DNA of 64,000 nt from CBDFHJ01 sp965247635 (GCA_965247635.1 CBDFHJ010000008.1:186001-250000), one strand, 5' to 3'; positions 42,501 to 50,735 are shown, numbered from the stretch's first letter. A program made the numbers and translations. The notes: a model not told the origin generated them from the letters alone.

Positions 42501-43152
42501 CCCGCTTACGGTGATCGCCGTGATGGACCGCGTCCATGGAAACTCCGGAACGATGATTACCTCGAAGGCTGTCGTAGACAACTTGGCGCCCTTTGACGTG
42601 CCCATCACGAATTACAGGTTCAAGCTGGCGCAGGGCGTAGAGGCCTCCAACGTGGCCAAGCGTCTGGAAGCGTCCTTCCTGGAGCACGGCATGAATGCCG
42701 AGGTCGGCCAGGAGGAGCTGGACAAGGAGACGGAAGCGGGACGCACTTTCGGGCGGCTCTTCATCGGTTTCATGGCCTTGGGACTCGTGGTGGGAGTCGC
42801 CGCGATTGGCGTCGTCAGCACGAGGGCGGTGGTGGAGCGGCGCCAGCAGATCGGAGTGCTGCGGGCCATCGGCTATCGGCGCAGCATGATCCAGCTCAGC
42901 TTTCTCCTGGAGTCGTCCTTCGTTGCGTTACTGGGGATACTTATCGGGACTACCTTGGGCATAGTCCTGGGCTGGCAAGCCTATAACGATATCAAGGACC
43001 AGGAGGGCATCGAGACACTGCGATTTGTGATCCCTTGGGGGCAGGTAGCGGTAATCCTGGTACTGACCTACGCCTTCTCCCTGCTGGCCACGTTCCTTCC
43101 CGCTAGGCAAGCCGCCAAGATCTACCCGGCCGAGGCCCTCCGCTACGAGTAG
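39523..43152 (+). CDS. ABC transporter permease, double FtsX domain
   Basis: This 1209-residue membrane protein starts with a helix (about 8-30), then an extracytoplasmic MacB-like domain (about 65-280) and an acidic, charged helical region rich in Glu/Arg (about 285-390). The first FtsX module has three helices at about 395-540, followed by a hydrophobic block of several helices (about 585-760). A second helix at about 810-835, a second extracytoplasmic domain (about 840-1060) and the C-terminal FtsX module with GVLRAIGYRRSMIQLSFLLE and a closing PARQAAKIYPAEALRYE complete it. Tandem FtsX modules in one chain mean that one polypeptide may provide both halves of the transporter. Cargo is unknown. 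Confidence 0.92.
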   Translation: MKELFGLSMNVVMVFLLAVFLAGMAVVLVMALRNRIMLKLGLRPIRRRLGQTVLIIIGVMLSTLIVSAAFGTGDTLSVSIRDDTLRSLKTIDEIIFPARADADDSFANRSFPYERFRQLQQELADLDTIDGLAPQLAQAVPSVNQRSKRNEGFLRVVGLQPDLMQGFGQFELTSGQEITLGVLGSGEVLINDKAADELEAVVGDEIELFVGGERLSVTVKGIVERGGLAGRDPTLLMTLERMQEIFDRRGEINSIVVSNRGDAVEGARVSKEVTKELRVLFSDREVALRLKSLLDQEVVLAALEVEEENLGEQLREDVRELRRELVREELSNELVSLLADEDISDVVLNVLEDDDELQEVERETLTLFEELAEFRVFEVKRRFLGFADDAGSFVTTFFLVFSLFSITVGILLIFLIFILLAAARRSEMGMARAVGAKRSHLVQMFTFEGTAYALASAAVGVVLGLAVSATIVVVINRVFASFDADFSLSVHFELRTIIVSYCLGMVITFATVASSAYRVSRLNIVSAIRNLPEAIVIRGEATLRQRLLLVLRALVHPAILLLRSVGSLVRRRWGRFAGYLLAFIWVVAIVWIIEIGAALFRFAWPYLLRGWLTVIVGLLVIWWGVAGPERLSIFTGGVSLTILGLGLTLRTLAGRFRVRLELFGILILLSGVALLPYAVVTVDVLSMIISIALLIIGAAMALPFLTGKVERRPDLVDRMAFTFVGVVMLAFWTLPSGPFPDFIDGLQGDFDMMFVSGIFMVTAAVWSIMYNADLLVRGLSFATGRVGKLRPVLVTAVAYPMSNKVRTGLTLAMFALVIFTLMVMSILTEVFSTQFSDGDTALGGWDVNGRVNANTPIEDIRQKIVEDPELRIEEFEAIGGFTGVGVQVRQEDGKSQRWDGVGLLAANDDYLRATEYQFKLIAEGYGTTAEEVWQALIDSPGLAVVGGNLVATSKGVTSSDDEIEPILEGVFYKDETMSPVEIEAREPLTGEIVPLTVIAVMDRVHGNSGTMITSKAVVDNLAPFDVPITNYRFKLAQGVEASNVAKRLEASFLEHGMNAEVGQEELDKETEAGRTFGRLFIGFMALGLVVGVAAIGVVSTRAVVERRQQIGVLRAIGYRRSMIQLSFLLESSFVALLGILIGTTLGIVLGWQAYNDIKDQEGIETLRFVIPWGQVAVILVLTYAFSLLATFLPARQAAKIYPAEALRYE

Positions 43153-43271
43153 CCGTCGCCTTGAGCCATGTGGAGTCCCTCTCCGTCGGCGAGACGCATC
43201 TTCCTTTACAACATTTTGCTTTGGCTATGGCGTTAGCCGTTTAGTCCGCGGATAGGGTCAACTGGGGCGGT

Positions 43272-43922
43272 TTATTTGATCAACCTCCCCTCGAGTGCTA
43301 GACGAACGGCCTCTGTCCTGGTCTGGGCGCCCAGCTTTGCGATGATATTGCTGACGTGTCCTTCGACCGTCCTTGCGGAGATGCTAAGACGGTCCCCAAT
43401 TTCAGCGTTCCGATGCCCCTCATGCATTAGCTCAAGCACTTCAAGCTCTCGTACTGTTAGCTCGCCGGGAGCGACGTCGCGGGGTCTTAGCGCATCAACC
43501 GCGTAGCTCCGCAGTAGCTTGGTTGCGACGGTGGGCGGGAGCGCTACCTCTCCCCCGGCTACCGTGCGAATCGCCTCGGTTAGGGCCTCCTGCGGAGCGT
43601 CCTTCAAGAGGTAGCCCTGGATTCCTATCCGCACGGTAGCACGAACATACTGTTCGAAGTCATACCCCGTAAGGATCAGGATTTTCAAATCTGGCCATCG
43701 CTGCCTCATAAGCCGCGCCGTTTCGATCCCTGATGTCCCCGGTAGACGGATGTCCAGGACCACAATGCTCGGGTAGGTCTGAGGGATCTGGTCTAGCGCC
43801 TGTTCCGCCGAGGCTGCTTCTCCTACCATTTGGATATCTGGTTCCTGTTCCAGGTGGGCACGGATACCCTCTCGAAACATACGTTGGTCGTCGACGATGA
43901 GGACTCGGATAGGAGTAATCAC
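43272..43922 (-). CDS. LuxR/NarL-type response regulator
   Basis: This 216-residue two-domain regulator starts at a GTG (43922). The receiver has IVDDQRMFREGI, phospho-Asp in IVVLDIRLPGTSG and Lys in YLLKDAPQ. The output domain has LTVRELEVLELMHEGHRN and the helix ISARTVEGHVSNIIAKLG. An open extension of 37 codons runs upstream into the neighbouring IS and is not native. The IS end lies 15 bp upstream of the GTG, so the original promoter, or a few N-terminal codons, may have been replaced. It is convergent with the ABC permease. No kinase is nearby. Confidence 0.9.
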   Translation of the reverse strand: MITPIRVLIVDDQRMFREGIRAHLEQEPDIQMVGEAASAEQALDQIPQTYPSIVVLDIRLPGTSGIETARLMRQRWPDLKILILTGYDFEQYVRATVRIGIQGYLLKDAPQEALTEAIRTVAGGEVALPPTVATKLLRSYAVDALRPRDVAPGELTVRELEVLELMHEGHRNAEIGDRLSISARTVEGHVSNIIAKLGAQTRTEAVRLALEGRLIK

Positions 43923-44047
43923 CGCCTTACCGCCTGTGTAGACCGTCAGCGATAATGGGACACATATAAGGGTAGGAAAACCCGAGAGTCGGAGGGTGGT
44001 GTGAGCTCCTGAAATGAGGGTAGAGCTACCCACAGAAAGGAGCAGAT

Positions 44048-44455
44048 GTGTCCCAATTAGAAGTAAGCAAAGCAGAGGCCGCCGAGGAACGAAGCGAGCA
44101 GACCAGGTCTTTCGTCCGCACAGTGAAGGCGGCTGCCCGACGTAAGTACACCCCCGAAGAGAAGATCCGAATTGTTCTGGAGGGCTTCCGCCGCGAGGTC
44201 ACAGTCAACGACCTGTGCCGGCGGGAGGGGATCAAGCCCCACTCCTACTACTCGTGGACCAAAGAGTTCATGGAGGCGGGCAAGGAGAGGTTGACCCGTG
44301 ACTCGGTTCGGGACGCCACTCAGCATGAGGTAGGGCAACTCAAGCGAGAGAACGGGGAACTCAAGGAGCTAGTGGCCGATCTGTCGCTGGAGGCGTACCG
44401 TCTCAAAAAAACGGCCATCCCCATGCCCCAGGACGCCACCGGTACCAGCGGATGA
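44048..44455 (+). CDS. IS3-like transposase OrfA (copy 3)
   Basis: This 135-residue HTH_Tnp_1 protein starts at a GTG with AAAGGAG 7 nt upstream. The A7 run at 44405-44411 (CTC-AAA-AAA-A) precedes the ATGA overlap with orfB, and the -1 frame is open from it into orfB. Confidence 0.93.
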   Translation: MSQLEVSKAEAAEERSEQTRSFVRTVKAAARRKYTPEEKIRIVLEGFRREVTVNDLCRREGIKPHSYYSWTKEFMEAGKERLTRDSVRDATQHEVGQLKRENGELKELVADLSLEAYRLKKTAIPMPQDATGTSG

Positions 44456-45438
44456 GCGCCCCGGAGAAGGCAGAGGTAGTTACCAAAGTATCCTCGTCTC
44501 CCCTCCCCAAGCGAAAGGTCCTCAGAGAGCTGGGCATCCCTAAGAGCACCTACTACCGGTGGCTCAGACGCCAAGACCAACAAGGACTTGAGGACCGACC
44601 AGGAGGCGATCAGCCACCATGGAACCGTCTTACTATTCAGGAAGAACGCTCAGTCCTGTTATCAGCCAGGGAGATGCCAGAGCTGAGCTGCCGTCAGCTG
44701 GCCGCGGGGATCACCGACAACCAGGGCTTCTCAGTCTCAGAGTCCAGCGTCTACCGTATCCTGGGCAGGGAGGGCCTAGTGAAGAGGCCTGAGATGCGGT
44801 TGGCCGCGGGGAAGGAGTGCCACCGCAAGACCACAGGACCTCACCAGATGTGGGCCACCGATGCCTCATACTTCAGGGTGGTTGGGTGGGGCTACTATTA
44901 CCTGGTCACCGTTATGGACGACTACTCCCGCTTCATCCTGGCTCACAGGCTTCAGCAAGATATGACGGCCGACTCCTTCATCGAGGTGGTCCAGGATGCT
45001 GTGGACACGACCAGCATGGACCAAGTTCCAGTCACAGACCGCACCAGGCTGCTGAGTGACAACGGTCCAGGCTATGTCTCAAGAGCATTCAGGGACTACC
45101 TGGGGATGGTTGGCATCAAGCACATCCTAGCAACTCCTTTCCACCCTCAGACCAACGGGAAGCTGGAGCGCTACCACCAGACCATCAAACGGGACGTCAA
45201 CCAGGTGCCTTATGAGTTGCCCGCCGACCTTGAGGCTGCTATCGCGGCCTTCGTCAGCTACTACAACTACCGGCGCTATCACAAGGCTCTGGGCAACGTG
45301 ACACCATCAGACGTGCTCAAGGGAAGACGGCAAGAGATCCTACAACGCAGGAAGGAGGTGAAGGCTCAAACCACCGAACGGCGACGACGCTACAACAGGG
45401 CCCTCAGGGAGCTCGCCAGACCTCCATCCAGCCCCTGA
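44452..45438 (+). CDS. IS3-like transposase OrfB (copy 3)
   Basis: This 328-residue rve integrase-core protein is intact, with the D, D and E in ATDASYF, SDNGPGY and NGKLERYHQ. It is probably the functional version together with the copy at 59024. Confidence 0.94.
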   Translation: MSAPEKAEVVTKVSSSPLPKRKVLRELGIPKSTYYRWLRRQDQQGLEDRPGGDQPPWNRLTIQEERSVLLSAREMPELSCRQLAAGITDNQGFSVSESSVYRILGREGLVKRPEMRLAAGKECHRKTTGPHQMWATDASYFRVVGWGYYYLVTVMDDYSRFILAHRLQQDMTADSFIEVVQDAVDTTSMDQVPVTDRTRLLSDNGPGYVSRAFRDYLGMVGIKHILATPFHPQTNGKLERYHQTIKRDVNQVPYELPADLEAAIAAFVSYYNYRRYHKALGNVTPSDVLKGRRQEILQRRKEVKAQTTERRRRYNRALRELARPPSSP

Positions 45439-45483
45439 TCTCTCGGCTCCCAATGTGTCCCACTTTTGCTGGTTGCTAACAGT

Positions 45484-45507
45484 TTACACACTTTTTGAAG
45501 ATACCTC
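45484..45507. repeat. Relic of an IS256-type terminal repeat
   Basis: 24 bp starting TTACACACTTTTTGAAG and ending ATACCTC are identical to the right end of the IS256 element (30365-30388). The rest of that element is absent and copy 3 of the 1545-bp IS begins immediately to the left. This is a remnant left by deletion or replacement. Confidence 0.75.
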
Positions 45508-45682
45508 CTGCGCGGACTTGCCTAGCGAGAAGAATTGCCAGCTTGTAATCATGGGGCCCGTGGACCAAAGGGAAGACTTGGTCTCGGCGGCGGTGGCACA
45601 CGCTGTCAATGGCCACGGGCACCAAGAGTCATCGAAATTGCGGGAAGAAATTGGCACATTACTGAGGCCCGTAGAGGTATAG
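45508..45682 (+). pseudogene. 3' fragment of a small DUF1059-like gene
   Basis: Just beyond the IS256 relic the frame reads DLVSAAVAHAVNGHGHQESS and then KLREEIGTLLRPVEV before a TAG. The HA...HGH pattern and spacing resemble the C-terminal half of DUF1059-type small metal-binding proteins. The N-terminus is absent, presumably replaced by the IS. Assignment is tentative. Confidence 0.35.
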
Positions 45683-45726
45683 AGGGGCCTCTCTTCGGCC
45701 CCGGAGCACGATGTACCCGCCGCCGA

Positions 45727-46265
45727 CTAGGCGGCTGACCATCCTTTGCCCGTGATGAGACCTCGTAAGTAGGCAATCTGGCCGGTGTGGCTGCCGACGT
45801 CGGAGCAGATGCTCTGGAACACTCGCCATATGGGTCGCGGCTCTACGTTAGGCATGTAGGGCACGACGCGGTCTAAGTCCGCTGGGCCCAAACGGCCTAC
45901 GCGCTCGACGAAGGCCTGGTGGGCAGCATCCACGTACCCAAACAGCAGGTCTCGTGGCGGCCGAAAGGATGTCACCTGCGCTGAGGTATCGCCCATGCCG
46001 GTCCGCTCAGGGGCAATGCCCCAAACCGTTCGGCCCATCCAGCGCTGGTCCACACCTCGGCCTCACCGGCCATGGTGGCGCTCTGCCGGTCCTTCCAGCG
46101 GTTCATATGCCAGGCCAGCCAGGCTATCGAATTGGTATCGGACGACGGCTGGTGGTAGAGCTGCGCTTCAGCCAGTCCGTCCACGGCACGCCCGACAGAA
46201 CGGTAAGCGCCCTCCACCAAGGCGATGATGAACCCGGTCACAGTCAGCTGCTGATCAGTGGTCAT
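45727..46265 (-). pseudogene. DinB-superfamily protein with a frameshift
   Basis: The first part starts at the ATG at 46265 (TTGGAGG ribosome site) with MTTDQQLTVTGF and includes NSIAWLAWHMNRWKD, a DinB helix with a metal-type His, ending EVWTSAGWAERFG. The second part continues in another phase as IAPERTGMGDTSAQVTSF through CSDVGSHTGQIAYLRGLITG, containing the C-terminal His helix. One added G in the four-G run at 46019-46022 would restore the frame. It is either a recent pseudogene or a sequence error. The intact protein would be a four-helix DinB/maleylpyruvate-isomerase-like protein. Confidence 0.75.
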
Positions 46266-46369
46266 GATTGCCTCCAATGGCGTGGCATGGTGCCTGGGGA
46301 TACCGAACACGTGGATAGTCGAGCTGGCCGCGTCTCGGTTCTGACGTGGAGGCTGCCCACCCCAGCGCG

Positions 46370-47002
46370 CTAGTCACGGAGGTTTCCCCAGCCCTCCCAG
46401 TGCAGCACCTCGTTCACCGGCTTACGCGTCGTCTTGCCGTAGTGCTCCGTGTCGGGGAATCCCATCGGCACCAAGGCCATCAGGTCCACATTTTCCGGCA
46501 CGTCCAAGAGCTTCTTTACGTCGTCCTGAAAACCCATCGCCAGGCCGGTGATGGCCGCGCCGAGGCCGAGGCCACGGGCGGCGAGCAGAAGGTTTTGCAC
46601 CGCGGGGTAGATAGACGCACCCGCCATCGTGCCGCCACCGCCTCCCGTGGACCCTGGCGGACGGACCAGGCACGGGAAAACGATCGCCGGGACCTGCTCG
46701 AAGTTGTCCACCAGTGGCTTCAAGCGAGGGAACGGAGGCGAGTCGCCCGGCTTCGCGCGGGCCAGCGCCCGTTCGTACATTTGGGCAAACCCCTGCTTGG
46801 CGTACTCCGCGATCGCCGACACTGTCTTGCGGTCTTGCACGACGATGAATGCCCACGGCTGGCTGTTGCCTCCGCTCGGCGCCTTCGTTGCCGCCTCGAC
46901 GACCTTCCGCAGCGTCTCTTCGGGTATGGGGTCGGGCTTGAAGCTGCGAATGGCCCGTTGGGTGTAGATTGCCTCGAATAGTCCAATCTCTTGGTCTGCC
47001 AC
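46370..47002 (-). CDS. Nitroreductase family protein
   Basis: This 210-residue FMN-dependent oxidoreductase begins at a GTG with AGGAGGG 8 nt upstream. FMN-binding motifs are the N-terminal YTQRAIRSFKPDPIPEE, APSGGNSQPWAFIVV and the C-terminal MGFPDTEHYGKTTRKPV. The central SIYPAVQNLLLAARGLGLG is characteristic. It would reduce nitro compounds, quinones or enones with NAD(P)H. It lies among other catabolic genes, and a smaller, different nitroreductase is at 54919-55437. Confidence 0.93.
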   Translation of the reverse strand: MADQEIGLFEAIYTQRAIRSFKPDPIPEETLRKVVEAATKAPSGGNSQPWAFIVVQDRKTVSAIAEYAKQGFAQMYERALARAKPGDSPPFPRLKPLVDNFEQVPAIVFPCLVRPPGSTGGGGGTMAGASIYPAVQNLLLAARGLGLGAAITGLAMGFQDDVKKLLDVPENVDLMALVPMGFPDTEHYGKTTRKPVNEVLHWEGWGNLRD

Positions 47003-47181
47003 TTAGCGTCCCTCCTGTACCAAAGTTGAACCGTCTGATCGGTGCGAATGGTAGCACGGCGACGGTGCCGGCCACATCGCTTCAACGGGTGTCAATATCT
47101 CTCGGCGGAAACGGACCGATCCTAACTCCGGAACGCCCAAATAGAGCGCGTGGCCCGTGTTGCGGCAGGCAGCGGCTGTGC

Positions 47182-47985
47182 CTATCGCGTACCGGCGTCC
47201 GCCGCCGTCAAGAACGCGATGGCCGCGTACTCCAGCTCCGACTCCGCCGTGTCACCGTCGCCGGTCCCTTTCGTGACGAACAGTTGGGCCCGCGGCGCAA
47301 AGTTGAACCCTTCGATGGCGTATTGCGTGGCCATCTCTCCGGCGCTGTCCCGCATGGCGAATAGCATCGGCGTCTGCATCTCGGGCAGCCGTTGCCGCAG
47401 GCTCCACTCTTCGCGCACCTGCGGGTCGAGCACGTAGTCCAACAATGCCTTGAACCCCTCCACCTTGCCCGGTTGATGCAGTCGCTGATAAACACGGTCC
47501 GCCACGGCATCATCTTGGTAGGCGTTACGCAACACATCCAGCTCCGGCATGGTGCTGAGGTTGCTATAGGTCAGGGGTGGCCTGGGGTTCAGTCCCGCGT
47601 TGTTGAACAACACCAGCCGCCCTACCCGCTCCGGGTACTGGTGGGCGAAGAGCACCGCCACCCAACCCCCCATCGTCCTGCCGACGATATCCACCCGCTC
47701 CAGCTTCAGCGCGTCGCAGAAGCCCTTCACGCCTTCAATCCAGAGGGAAAAGTGGTAGCGCCCGTCCTTCGGTCCCTCGGACAGGCCCCATCCGGGCATG
47801 TCCAGCGCGAAGATGTGGCAGCCGGCCTTTGTGTAGGCGTCCATGCTCTTCAGCGCCTCCTCCGCGCAGCTACGCGGGTTCAGTGCATGGAGTACCAAGG
47901 TCGGCCGGCCGGTGCCCGACTCCAGATAACGGATGCGTTGGCCGTTCACCGTGACGTATTGGTCTTGCAGCTCTAAAAGCGCCAT
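47182..47985 (-). CDS. Alpha/beta hydrolase-fold protein, atypical active site
   Basis: This 267-residue alpha/beta-hydrolase-fold protein has HALNPRSC in place of the usual HGxPG, FALDMPGWGLSEGP and a nucleophile elbow DIVGRTMGGWVAV where the Ser is T104. An Asp lies in FAMRDSAGEMA, but the usual late His (GHxxxxE) is replaced by TKGTGDGDTAE. Without Ser and His a standard hydrolase mechanism is unlikely. It may be a non-hydrolytic member or a decayed enzyme with an intact frame. It sits between nitroreductase and dienelactone hydrolase on one strand. Confidence 0.85.
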   Translation of the reverse strand: MALLELQDQYVTVNGQRIRYLESGTGRPTLVLHALNPRSCAEEALKSMDAYTKAGCHIFALDMPGWGLSEGPKDGRYHFSLWIEGVKGFCDALKLERVDIVGRTMGGWVAVLFAHQYPERVGRLVLFNNAGLNPRPPLTYSNLSTMPELDVLRNAYQDDAVADRVYQRLHQPGKVEGFKALLDYVLDPQVREEWSLRQRLPEMQTPMLFAMRDSAGEMATQYAIEGFNFAPRAQLFVTKGTGDGDTAESELEYAAIAFLTAADAGTR

Positions 47986-48020
47986 GGAGGTTCACCTGTT
48001 CCTTTGACGGGAATCTGGCA

Positions 48021-48800
48021 TCAAGCTTTTACGGAGGCCTTTTCCCCTTTTGCAGGCGCCGTTAGGTGGCGCTCGTAGAACGCGTAGACCTTCTGCCATG
48101 CGTCCACCGCCTGCTCGGGCCGATACGAAGGGCGCTCCCATCCGAAGAACCCGTGGCCGGCCCCGTCGTAGCGATGGAACTCGTACGACTTGTTGTGTTT
48201 CTTGAGCTCAGCCTCGGTCTTGTTCACCTGCTCAGGGTCTGGGTTCTGGTCGTCGTTGCCGAAAATGCCCAACAGTGGACAGGCCAGGTCGGGCGTCATG
48301 CCAATGACCTCCACGGGTTGGTTCTCGGTAATACGGTCTGGGGGAGCGATTACGTTTCCGCCCCAGCAGTCCACCGCGGCGTCTATGCCAGGGACCTTGC
48401 AACCCACCATGTACGCAACGCGGCCGCCCGAGCAGAACCCAATGACTCCCACAGGGCCACTGCTGAACGGCAACGAGCGTAAGTAGTCAAGCGCTCCCTG
48501 TATGTCGCCGGCCACGTAGTCGTCACGCGAGCCACCGGCATCGCGGACACGCTGGACCACTTCCGTGAGCGGCCCCGGTCCGACCCGGTGGTGAAGATTC
48601 GGACATATGGCCGCGTAGCCGTGTTGCGCGAACCGTCGCGTCACTTCGATGCTCCACTCGTCCCAACCCGGCATGTGGTGAATCACGATCACCCCTGGAA
48701 ACGGGCCCTCTCCCGATGGCCGAGCGATGTAGCTATCAATTGCATCGCCGCCGTGGCCGCTTATCTGAACTGTCTCTGCGATCATCCCTCCGTATGTCAT
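48021..48800 (-). CDS. Dienelactone hydrolase family protein
   Basis: This 259-residue alpha/beta hydrolase has a Cys nucleophile in IGFCSGGRVAY, Asp in FGNDDQNPD and His in GAGHGFFGWERP, matching the dienelactone hydrolase triad. Dienelactone hydrolases open the lactone formed after ring cleavage of chlorinated or ordinary catechols, giving maleylacetate-type products. The ATG at 48800 has AGGAGGG 5 nt upstream. Neighbouring oxygenases and FAH-type genes fit an aromatic or lactone degradation role. Confidence 0.92.
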   Translation of the reverse strand: MTYGGMIAETVQISGHGGDAIDSYIARPSGEGPFPGVIVIHHMPGWDEWSIEVTRRFAQHGYAAICPNLHHRVGPGPLTEVVQRVRDAGGSRDDYVAGDIQGALDYLRSLPFSSGPVGVIGFCSGGRVAYMVGCKVPGIDAAVDCWGGNVIAPPDRITENQPVEVIGMTPDLACPLLGIFGNDDQNPDPEQVNKTEAELKKHNKSYEFHRYDGAGHGFFGWERPSYRPEQAVDAWQKVYAFYERHLTAPAKGEKASVKA

Positions 48801-48871
48801 GGGTCCCTCCTATCCATCCGAAATGCTGCTGCCTATTGCATTGGGGCCAACCATCGGCCGGTGCTCCGGCC

Positions 48872-49297
48872 TCACCGCTTGCGAGTGAGGGCTACAACCG
48901 GAATCTTGCGGGTAGTCCTTTGCTCGTACTCCGCGAACATGGGGTACAGCTGCGTCTGCTGGGCGTAGAGCCGGTCGCGTTCCTCACCGGTTACGACCGT
49001 GGCGTCCGCCTCGAAAGCCTCCGTGCCGACCTCCACGGTGACGGTTGGATTGGCGACGAGGTTGTGAAACCAGTCGGGGCTGGTCGGAGCCCCACCCTTC
49101 GAGGCGAAGACGAGCCAGCGGTCGCCGTCCGGGAGGTACATCAAAGGATTGGTACGCTGCTGTCGGGTCTTCGCGCCCGTGGTGGAGAGAAGAAGCAACG
49201 GCCGTTCGGCGAAGCCCCCACTGACCTTGCCCTCGTTGCTTCTGAACTCTTCGATGAGCAGGCGATTCCGTTCGTTCCTATCGTTCGTATTGGTCAT
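48872..49297 (-). CDS. F420-type nitroreductase/deazaflavin-dependent oxidoreductase (Ddn family)
   Basis: This 141-residue split-barrel protein contains LLLLSTTGAKTRQQRTNPLM and WFHNLVANPTVTVEVG, typical of the Ddn/DUF385 family. These proteins bind the deazaflavin F420 and reduce quinones or nitro-compounds (established for mycobacterial Ddn). The C-terminal RKIPVVALTRK is characteristic. It implies that the host makes or imports F420. It lies 71 bp upstream of the dienelactone hydrolase gene on the same strand. Confidence 0.9.
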   Translation of the reverse strand: MTNTNDRNERNRLLIEEFRSNEGKVSGGFAERPLLLLSTTGAKTRQQRTNPLMYLPDGDRWLVFASKGGAPTSPDWFHNLVANPTVTVEVGTEAFEADATVVTGEERDRLYAQQTQLYPMFAEYEQRTTRKIPVVALTRKR

Positions 49298-49355
49298 CGG
49301 GTCCTCCGTCTAGGTTCCAGGGATCGGGATGGCTTACAGACACGGCCAATGGACG

Positions 49356-50735
49356 TTAAGGCCACAGCCCTTTATCGCGTAAGTCAGACCAGCTCTGCGC
49401 GTCCATAAGCTTAGTCCAAAAGTAGTACGCGCCTCGCTGGTTCTGCTCGTTCGGCGCAGGGCCTGCTTGCCCTGATTCCGTAACCACCCCGTTCAACGGC
49501 AGGCCAAACTCTTTGAACAGAGGATGCTCACTCCGTTCCCGGACCATGCCCATGGCGTAGTTGTAGGGGTAGCGCCGCGCGATCACGCCTTTGCTCGCCT
49601 TGTGCACGTAGTTCCAGTTCTCCGTGTCGTCCTCTTCGGTCATGCCCGCCGGACCACCGTAGCGCATGTAGAAGTGGCGCAGCACGTCCTTTACCTCCGG
49701 GGGCGCGTCGCGCTGCACGTAATACCAGCGCGATACCTCGGTCTCGCCGGGGCCGTTGGGCTGCCACACCGCCATGCTATCGTGGGTGCCCTGCGTGGTG
49801 TTCGGGAAGATGTTCCCAAGACTGGCCTGGAAACGGGAGCGATTCCCCGGTTGCTTCTTGCGCCGTTCGAAGGCGTCCCTGAAGTAGTCCTCCACCACTG
49901 GAGCGTTCTGGTAACCGAGGGCGTACTGCATCTCCCCCAACGCGATAAAGAACCCCAGACGCCCAGACCCGTGGTGCGAAATGCTGAACCCAGGCCTCTG
50001 GGCGTTCCCGCTGATTATTTGACGGCGGCCTTGTCCGCCAGCGGGGCTGGTGCCCACCAGCTCCACCGATTGGTGGGAGGGCCGCGTGTGGTAGGCATCG
50101 CCCAAGAAATTCTCGGCACCAAACTTCCAGTTACAGGGCAACGTCCACTTGTACAGGCCCAGCACCTCGTGGTCGGGGTCTGTGCCGTCAGGCCTGTCCA
50201 AGAAAAGGTCCAGCCCTGGTTTGTTGTCGCCGATATACTCGTAGAGCGATGGAGCCAAGGGGTCCCACGTAGCCCAGATAGTGCCCTTGTGGTTCTCCAT
50301 CTGCGCTACTTCAACGAGGCCCCACTGGCTCTTGTCCAGCTCTTCCCGGTACGCGTCTTTGTACCGCGGTACGCCCACCAGCGACCCGTCACCCGCGTAG
50401 CTCCACCCGTGGTACGGACACGTGAACACCGGCGTGTTCCCCTCGTCGTAGCGGCATACCTTCATGCCCCGGTGGCGGCACGAGTTCAGGAACACGTGAA
50501 TCGTGTTGTCCCGGTCCCGGCTCAGGATTACCGACTCCTCCCCCATGCGAGAGACGAAGTAGTCGCCCGGCTTGCGGACCTGGTCTTCGAACCCCACGAA
50601 GAGCCAGCAGCGGGCGAACACCCGCTCCTTCTCGATGGCGTAGAGCTCCGGGTCCACGAAGATGTCGCGGCTCACCAAGCCCTTCTTCCGGTCCACCAAG
50701 GTCTGTCCCTTCCAAGTTCCGGTTTCGAGCGTCAT
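49356..50735 (-). CDS. Rieske non-heme iron oxygenase, large subunit (paralogue B)
   Basis: This 459-residue protein is intact. Rieske ligands are in NSCRHRGMKVC and CPYHGWSYAG, and the mononuclear iron site is in GDAYHTRPSHQS with an Asp in EEDDTENWNY. Residues from about 36 to 145 are almost the same as paralogue A, while the catalytic domain is clearly different (for example DHEVLGLYKWTLPCNWKFG). The ATG at 50735 has GGGGATG upstream. Electron-transfer partners are not encoded in the window, so they must be elsewhere. Confidence 0.93.
   Translation of the reverse strand: MTLETGTWKGQTLVDRKKGLVSRDIFVDPELYAIEKERVFARCWLFVGFEDQVRKPGDYFVSRMGEESVILSRDRDNTIHVFLNSCRHRGMKVCRYDEGNTPVFTCPYHGWSYAGDGSLVGVPRYKDAYREELDKSQWGLVEVAQMENHKGTIWATWDPLAPSLYEYIGDNKPGLDLFLDRPDGTDPDHEVLGLYKWTLPCNWKFGAENFLGDAYHTRPSHQSVELVGTSPAGGQGRRQIISGNAQRPGFSISHHGSGRLGFFIALGEMQYALGYQNAPVVEDYFRDAFERRKKQPGNRSRFQASLGNIFPNTTQGTHDSMAVWQPNGPGETEVSRWYYVQRDAPPEVKDVLRHFYMRYGGPAGMTEEDDTENWNYVHKASKGVIARRYPYNYAMGMVRERSEHPLFKEFGLPLNGVVTESGQAGPAPNEQNQRGAYYFWTKLMDAQSWSDLRDKGLWP

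Larger units (their letters stand above)
43937..45481 (+). mobile_element. 1545-bp IS3-like element, copy 3
   Basis: Full length from TGTAGACCGTCAGCGATAAT to TTGCTGGTTGCTAACA. The flanks (CCGCCTG on the left, GTTTACACAC on the right) show no target duplication. The right flank is a relic IS256 end, so this junction has probably been rearranged after or during insertion. Confidence 0.94.
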
